A stretch of DNA of 64,000 nt, taken from assembly GCA_038317095.1 (NCBI GenBank), contig JBBQBB010000009.1, forward strand, positions 1 through 64,000. Reading direction: 5' to 3'. The translations under genes and the position numbers were made by a program. The notes beneath the pieces are model-generated. The model saw only the letters and a list, made by a program, of their open reading frames with translations. It ran no database searches and was not told the origin of the DNA. Source of the stretch: JAGXTF01 sp038317095. GTDB taxonomy: Bacteria; Bacteroidota; Bacteroidia; NS11-12g; UBA955. This document shows positions 60,223 to 64,000 of this stretch, piece after piece. How positions within the stretch are numbered: the first letter of the stretch is position 1; each line of letters opens with the position of its first letter.

Positions 60223-61542
60223 TTATTTTTTCTTTTTTTCTGGTTTTGTAACTGTATAAAAATCTGCGGGGAATCCATTCCATTGGCGCCACATTTCATA
60301 CCAAACCGGCACAGAATTGAGCAACATAAAACCGCGGGAACCTGTCCCAACCCTCAGCTGTTTTGGCCAAGTTTTGCCTTTCCATTCTGGTGCAACCAAA
60401 ACTCTGTATTTCCCATTTGCCGATGGCGTATTGTCGATGGCATAAACTGTACCTGGAAAAGTACCATAGGTCAAATTAGGCCAACCCGAAAACACAACGG
60501 TAGGCCAACCATCAAAAACGAACCGCACCTTATTGCCTTTATTTACAAGGGGCATGTCCACTGGGTCGATATACATTTCCACGGCTAGGTTTATGGCAGA
60601 AGGCATAATAGTACAAACCGCAGAACCGTCTTTTATGGTTTCACCAATTCCGCTTGCAAGAGATTTGGTAATAAAGCCGTCCTGTGGCGCCGTTATTGTA
60701 TAAAATCCGTTCCGTATTTGGTAATTTGAATATGAATTTCTCAATTTACTTACTTCTGCTTCTGATTCCATTTGAGAACCAATGGTACTAAAACGGTCAC
60801 CTTCGGCTTTGGCTAATTTTTCGTTGTATTCTGCATTTACATTGCGTATTTCAAATTTGGCATTTTCCACGGCTACAGCGGCACTGTTTAATTTGTTTTT
60901 TGCCGAGATAAGTTTTGCCATTGATTCCTGCATTTTGGTGCGCCTGTTTTCTAAATCTAAAGGTGATTTTAGGCCCTGCTTTAACAAAATACTGTCCCGG
61001 GAATACTGGCTTGCTGCTACCGTGTAATTAATTCTAGCCGCTTCCAACTCAGCTTCTTCGCTTTTAAATTTTAATTGTTCTTGCTGGTATTTATTCTCGC
61101 TTTGCTTTATTTTTATTTCTCTATTAATTTCCAACTGTTGTATCTGCATATTTATTGCATTTACCTTAGACGAATAAGACAATACAGAGTTTTCCTTTGC
61201 TTGTACTTGTTTGTTGGTCTGTTCTAATAGCCTAGGATCCAAATACGAGTCTTTTATTTCTGATATTTTTACTATGGTATCTCCTTTTTTTACAAAATCG
61301 CCTTCGCGCACAAACCATTTTTCTATCCTTCCCGGTATCATGGCTTGTATTTCTTGGGGTCGCTGGTTTGGCAACAAAGTTGTAACGGCACCACCACTTT
61401 GTATGTTTTGTGTCCATGGCATAAATAGCAAAACAATAACCATAATGAATATAATGGCAAGGAGTCTTTTCATTCTCTTAGAAACCCATACGCTATCATG
61501 CATTAGCGCAAAGCTGTGAAATTTTTCTTTGTCCTGATTCAT
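60223..61542 (-). CDS. HlyD-family membrane fusion protein
   Basis: 439 residues with one N-terminal membrane helix (about residues 25-45). The lipoyl-like half is IPGRIEKWFVREGDFVKKGDTIVKI, followed by a long coiled-coil hairpin (residues 95-245, Gln/Glu/Lys-rich) and the second lipoyl half GFITKSLASGIGETIKDG. It bridges the ABC transporter and the TolC-like channel. The 4-bp overlap with the ABC gene and 2-bp gap to the TolC gene show an operon. It ends in a Lys-rich tail. The start at 61542 (MNQDKEKFHSF) is chosen over 61548. Confidence 0.9.
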   Translation of the reverse strand: MNQDKEKFHSFALMHDSVWVSKRMKRLLAIIFIMVIVLLFMPWTQNIQSGGAVTTLLPNQRPQEIQAMIPGRIEKWFVREGDFVKKGDTIVKISEIKDSYLDPRLLEQTNKQVQAKENSVLSYSSKVNAINMQIQQLEINREIKIKQSENKYQQEQLKFKSEEAELEAARINYTVAASQYSRDSILLKQGLKSPLDLENRRTKMQESMAKLISAKNKLNSAAVAVENAKFEIRNVNAEYNEKLAKAEGDRFSTIGSQMESEAEVSKLRNSYSNYQIRNGFYTITAPQDGFITKSLASGIGETIKDGSAVCTIMPSAINLAVEMYIDPVDMPLVNKGNKVRFVFDGWPTVVFSGWPNLTYGTFPGTVYAIDNTPSANGKYRVLVAPEWKGKTWPKQLRVGTGSRGFMLLNSVPVWYEMWRQWNGFPADFYTVTKPEKKKK

Positions 61543-63215
61543 AACCAAATCACTGATTTAATGCTTGAATTTATATTTTTGGTATCGAAATTTCCCAAGT
61601 CTAAAAATACAGATTCTTCCATAAAATAGCATTTATCTAAACTTTCAAGTATTGGGGCATAATTACTTATGACAATTGTAGTGCAATTTAATGTATTTAT
61701 ATATTGCATAATATTTTCTATTTCTTGCCGGTTAAAAACCGACCAAATATCATCGATTAAAAGCAATTTGGGCTTTCCATAAAGTGCCCTTGCTAAAACT
61801 ATTTTGCGCATAATATTGGTTGGCAATCCAAGCTCTGCATCAACTTTGTGGTTAAATCCACCCGAAATAAAAGTAGTGTATTTGTGAAGGTTTAAAATAT
61901 CTGCAAGATGGGCAATTTCGTCTAAATTTATGGGCTGCCCTAGGGCTATATTTCTGGCCAATGTATCCTCAAAAACATCGTTTCCTTGAAGGCATAAACC
62001 TGTGATTTGACCCAATGACTGTAGGTCTATATTTTCTAATGGAATATTGTTAACTAAGGTATGCCAATCCGTTTGAAATTCACCAGTAAGTGTTTTTAAA
62101 ATACGGGTTCTACCGCTGCCCGGTATGCCACAAATACCTATTTTATCGCCACTGTTTATTTGAAGTAGGGTTGTGCTATTCAATTTTGAAATAATGCACA
62201 ATTCAGGCGATTTGTTTTGGGTAAGGTGCTTTGCATCCTTGGGCTCCTCATGCAAATGCGCATCGGTAATGTATCCAAGTTTTTCCAATGCTATTCCTGA
62301 ATCATATATATTTTCAACTGTAAGAATTACTTTTTCAACAGCAGACAACAAAGTAACAATTAAAATTTCTGAAGCCAAAAATTGACCCAAACTGATAGCC
62401 TGGTTGACCAATAAATAGCTACCCAAAACAATAAGAGACGTGGTTAATATTACTTTAATAATTACGGCAATGTAAGATTGGCTGTATAAAATTCTAAAAT
62501 GGTCTTTTCTTCCTTTTAAATACCCTTGTAAATATTCATCGGTTTTTTGTAAATGGTATGAATCATTGCTTTTTAAATTAAATATGGTTCTGTTTTGTGC
62601 AATTTCTATTAACCAATACGCGGTTTTAAATTTATAGTCGCTTTCTGCCCTAGCACTTATAATACCGCGATTCCATGTTAATTTTAAAACAGTAAATACG
62701 GTAAGGGCAACTACAATTCCGAAAATTGAAAACAATGGGTGGTAAACAACCAATAGTGCCAATCCAAAAATGATTTGTAAAAGCGAAACTGAAAAATCCA
62801 AAATCAGTTTTGAAAAACTTTTTTGAACCGTAATTACATCAAGAAATTTTTGGGATAATTCCACAATGCCTGCATGTTTTTTCTTTCTTATATCGGCTTT
62901 AACAATTCTTCGGCTAAATTCAAAAGCAGTATTTACAAATAACCTTTGTTGGATGGTTTCCAACAAACTCATTTGTGCCAGACGAGTAATGCCCGCAATA
63001 GAAACCCCAATTGTAATTACCACTACCAATATGTACCAGCCGGATGTTAGAGTTCCCCCTAAAACCAAACTCATAAGCGCTTGAATACCCAAGGGAAGAA
63101 CTAAGCTTATTGCTCCGCTTATTATGGCATATGTATAAAGAAAATTAATGTGTTTTCTTTCTTGGCGGATCAGTTTCCAAATTCTTTGTAAGGGAGTAAT
63201 TTCTAAATGTTCCAT
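61539..63215 (-). CDS. ABC transporter (fused permease and ATPase) with degenerate ATPase motifs
   Basis: 558 residues. The N-terminal half has about six membrane helices (residues 20-300, e.g. SGAISLVLPLGIQALMSLVLGG) typical of Bacteroidota exporters of this class. The ATPase half has Walker A GIPGSGRT with Arg369 in place of the invariant Lys. The ABC signature LSGGQ is replaced by LPTNIMRKIVLARAL, and Walker B is LLLIDDIWS with Asp where the catalytic Glu should be. ATP hydrolysis is therefore doubtful, though binding may persist. It stands between TetR and HlyD genes and likely exports a peptide, drug or polymer; the substrate is unknown. Confidence 0.88.
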   Translation of the reverse strand: MEHLEITPLQRIWKLIRQERKHINFLYTYAIISGAISLVLPLGIQALMSLVLGGTLTSGWYILVVVITIGVSIAGITRLAQMSLLETIQQRLFVNTAFEFSRRIVKADIRKKKHAGIVELSQKFLDVITVQKSFSKLILDFSVSLLQIIFGLALLVVYHPLFSIFGIVVALTVFTVLKLTWNRGIISARAESDYKFKTAYWLIEIAQNRTIFNLKSNDSYHLQKTDEYLQGYLKGRKDHFRILYSQSYIAVIIKVILTTSLIVLGSYLLVNQAISLGQFLASEILIVTLLSAVEKVILTVENIYDSGIALEKLGYITDAHLHEEPKDAKHLTQNKSPELCIISKLNSTTLLQINSGDKIGICGIPGSGRTRILKTLTGEFQTDWHTLVNNIPLENIDLQSLGQITGLCLQGNDVFEDTLARNIALGQPINLDEIAHLADILNLHKYTTFISGGFNHKVDAELGLPTNIMRKIVLARALYGKPKLLLIDDIWSVFNRQEIENIMQYINTLNCTTIVISNYAPILESLDKCYFMEESVFLDLGNFDTKNINSSIKSVIWL

Positions 63216-63886
63216 TATTTTAATTTATTAGGCAAAATGCTAAAGAGAAATTTTTCAATATTTTCAACACCAATTGCTGTTTTGGTTTTGTTTTTATGAT
63301 GGCTTTGTATAAACAATTGTTGCAGGGCGCTGTCTGCAAGGCATATGGCCATGGAGTTTGAATAAGGGTATAGTTTATTGTATTCTTCAATGTATTCTGC
63401 GATGCGAGAGATAAGTCGCTGATAACCTATGGTTTTGCCATGGTCCATTTCGTTCTGAATATGTATGGTATAATGTGCTTTTACCCCTTCATTTATGGCA
63501 GTAAGCAATACATTATTTGCAAAAGTTCTATTCGCTAGAAATTCGAATTCCGGTTTCGCCAGCGCAGAAATTACCCGCTTAAGTTTTATTTCTGCATTCT
63601 CAATATTCTGACAGTTGAAAACAATTACATACTCCTGCCAACTCCAATAGATATTTAAAATATACAATAACAACTGCTGTTTGTTGTTGAAATATCTGTA
63701 TATCGTTGCCTCTGTGCAACCCACTTCAATCGCTAGTTTTTTAAAAGTCAACTCCTCCAATCCAAAATTTCCCAAAAAATGGGCTCCCATTTCAACAATG
63801 GATTCACCTATTTCACTTCCCTTCGGATTTTTTAAATACAAACAATTTGGAAAATGTAATTCCAAATTTTGTGTCAATTGCTTCAT
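63215..63886 (-). CDS. TetR-family transcriptional regulator
   Basis: A 223-residue regulator. Residues 30-75 are the TetR helix-turn-helix: ELTFKKLAIEVGCTEATIYRYF then NNKQQLLLYIL. The rest is an all-helical ligand-binding domain without recognisable pocket motifs. It overlaps the ABC transporter start by one base, so it is co-transcribed with the export operon and probably represses it. A TACTTTTG promoter and a GCTATA/TATAGC inverted repeat lie in the leader upstream. Confidence 0.9.
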   Translation of the reverse strand: MKQLTQNLELHFPNCLYLKNPKGSEIGESIVEMGAHFLGNFGLEELTFKKLAIEVGCTEATIYRYFNNKQQLLLYILNIYWSWQEYVIVFNCQNIENAEIKLKRVISALAKPEFEFLANRTFANNVLLTAINEGVKAHYTIHIQNEMDHGKTIGYQRLISRIAEYIEEYNKLYPYSNSMAICLADSALQQLFIQSHHKNKTKTAIGVENIEKFLFSILPNKLK

Positions 63887-63900
63887 TATTTTATAGTAAG

Positions 63901-63941
63901 GCTATAATAATAGTGAGTATTCGTATAGCGTTACAAAAGTA
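63901..63941 (-). promoter_or_regulatory. Promoter and candidate operator of the TetR/export operon
   Basis: TACTTTTG (63934-63941, minus strand) fits the -7 consensus. Just downstream, GCTATA and TATAGC form an inverted repeat spanning 63901-63929 with a 17-base centre containing a second partial dyad, well placed for repression by the adjacent TetR. Confidence 0.4.
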
Positions 63942-64000
63942 ATACATTATAAATCTAAAACGGTAACCTTTTGCATGAAATAATCCTCGAAAACGACGAA
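63942..64000. other. Window edge, no feature seen
   Basis: 59 bases upstream of the TetR promoter. No coding signal, repeat or hairpin is evident on either strand. Confidence 0.4.

Overview
The window is a stretch of chromosome from a member of the Bacteroidota, probably a free-living gliding or T9SS-bearing lineage. Three things point there: a type IX secretion and gliding gene set (gldJ, a PorP/SprF barrel, porU, porV), many lipoproteins and outer-membrane barrels of Bacteroidota-specific families, and repeated -7 promoter boxes of the form TAnnTTTG in front of tRNA, rnpB and protein genes. The DNA is AT-rich and densely packed, mostly with ordinary core genes.

Layout. 1-10054 (minus): a three-gene secreted-protein operon made of a TTG-started beta-barrel, a 2221-residue giant exported protein and a fibronectin-III protein that runs off the left edge, preceded by an orphan LytTR response regulator. 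11186-18121 (minus): a frameshifted surface-protein remnant, mutS, a DUF5723-like barrel overlapping a lipoprotein, and a DoxX-like membrane protein. 18264-25389 (plus): a subtilisin-like lipoprotein, then a compact run of a SpoU methyltransferase, an unrecognised 687-residue protein with a His/Cys pair resembling clan CD peptidases, a redoxin lipoprotein, a haem plus copper-monooxygenase-like lipoprotein and a GNAT-like protein. 25390-26792: a tRNA-Lys promoter, a degenerate tRNA-like copy, tRNA-Lys(TTT), and about 1 kb of foreign-looking DNA bounded by an imperfect copy of the tRNA 3' end. 26915-29111 (plus): an aldehyde dehydrogenase and a DUF218 protein.

29108-37549 (minus): gatB heads a tight operon of an AMP-binding ligase, GNAT, acyl carrier protein, two SGNH hydrolases (one with LysM domains) and an MBOAT acyltransferase. 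The set parallels dltABCD and probably modifies an envelope polymer. 37650-38940 (plus): rnpB, tRNA-Gly(GCC) and a GIY-YIG nuclease gene that has been partly duplicated together with the tRNA 3' end and terminator. 38988-46533: the T9SS/gliding block. 46616-50866 (plus): a carboxyltransferase, an outer-membrane barrel, accB and accC. 50907-58654: a DUF4920 lipoprotein, an LTA-synthase-like sulfatase-fold protein, a DUF1343 (NamZ-type) protein divergent from a LolC/FtsX-like permease, a mazEF-like pair with a frameshifted toxin, and gyrB. 58817-63886 (minus): a TetR-regulated ABC/HlyD/TolC export operon whose ATPase motifs are degenerate.

Candidates for something new are the GIY-YIG unit at tRNA-Gly, the 1 kb insertion at tRNA-Lys, the Dlt-like cassette, the giant-protein operon and the clan CD-like protein. 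Calls rest on reading the sequence and recalling protein families; no database search was run.
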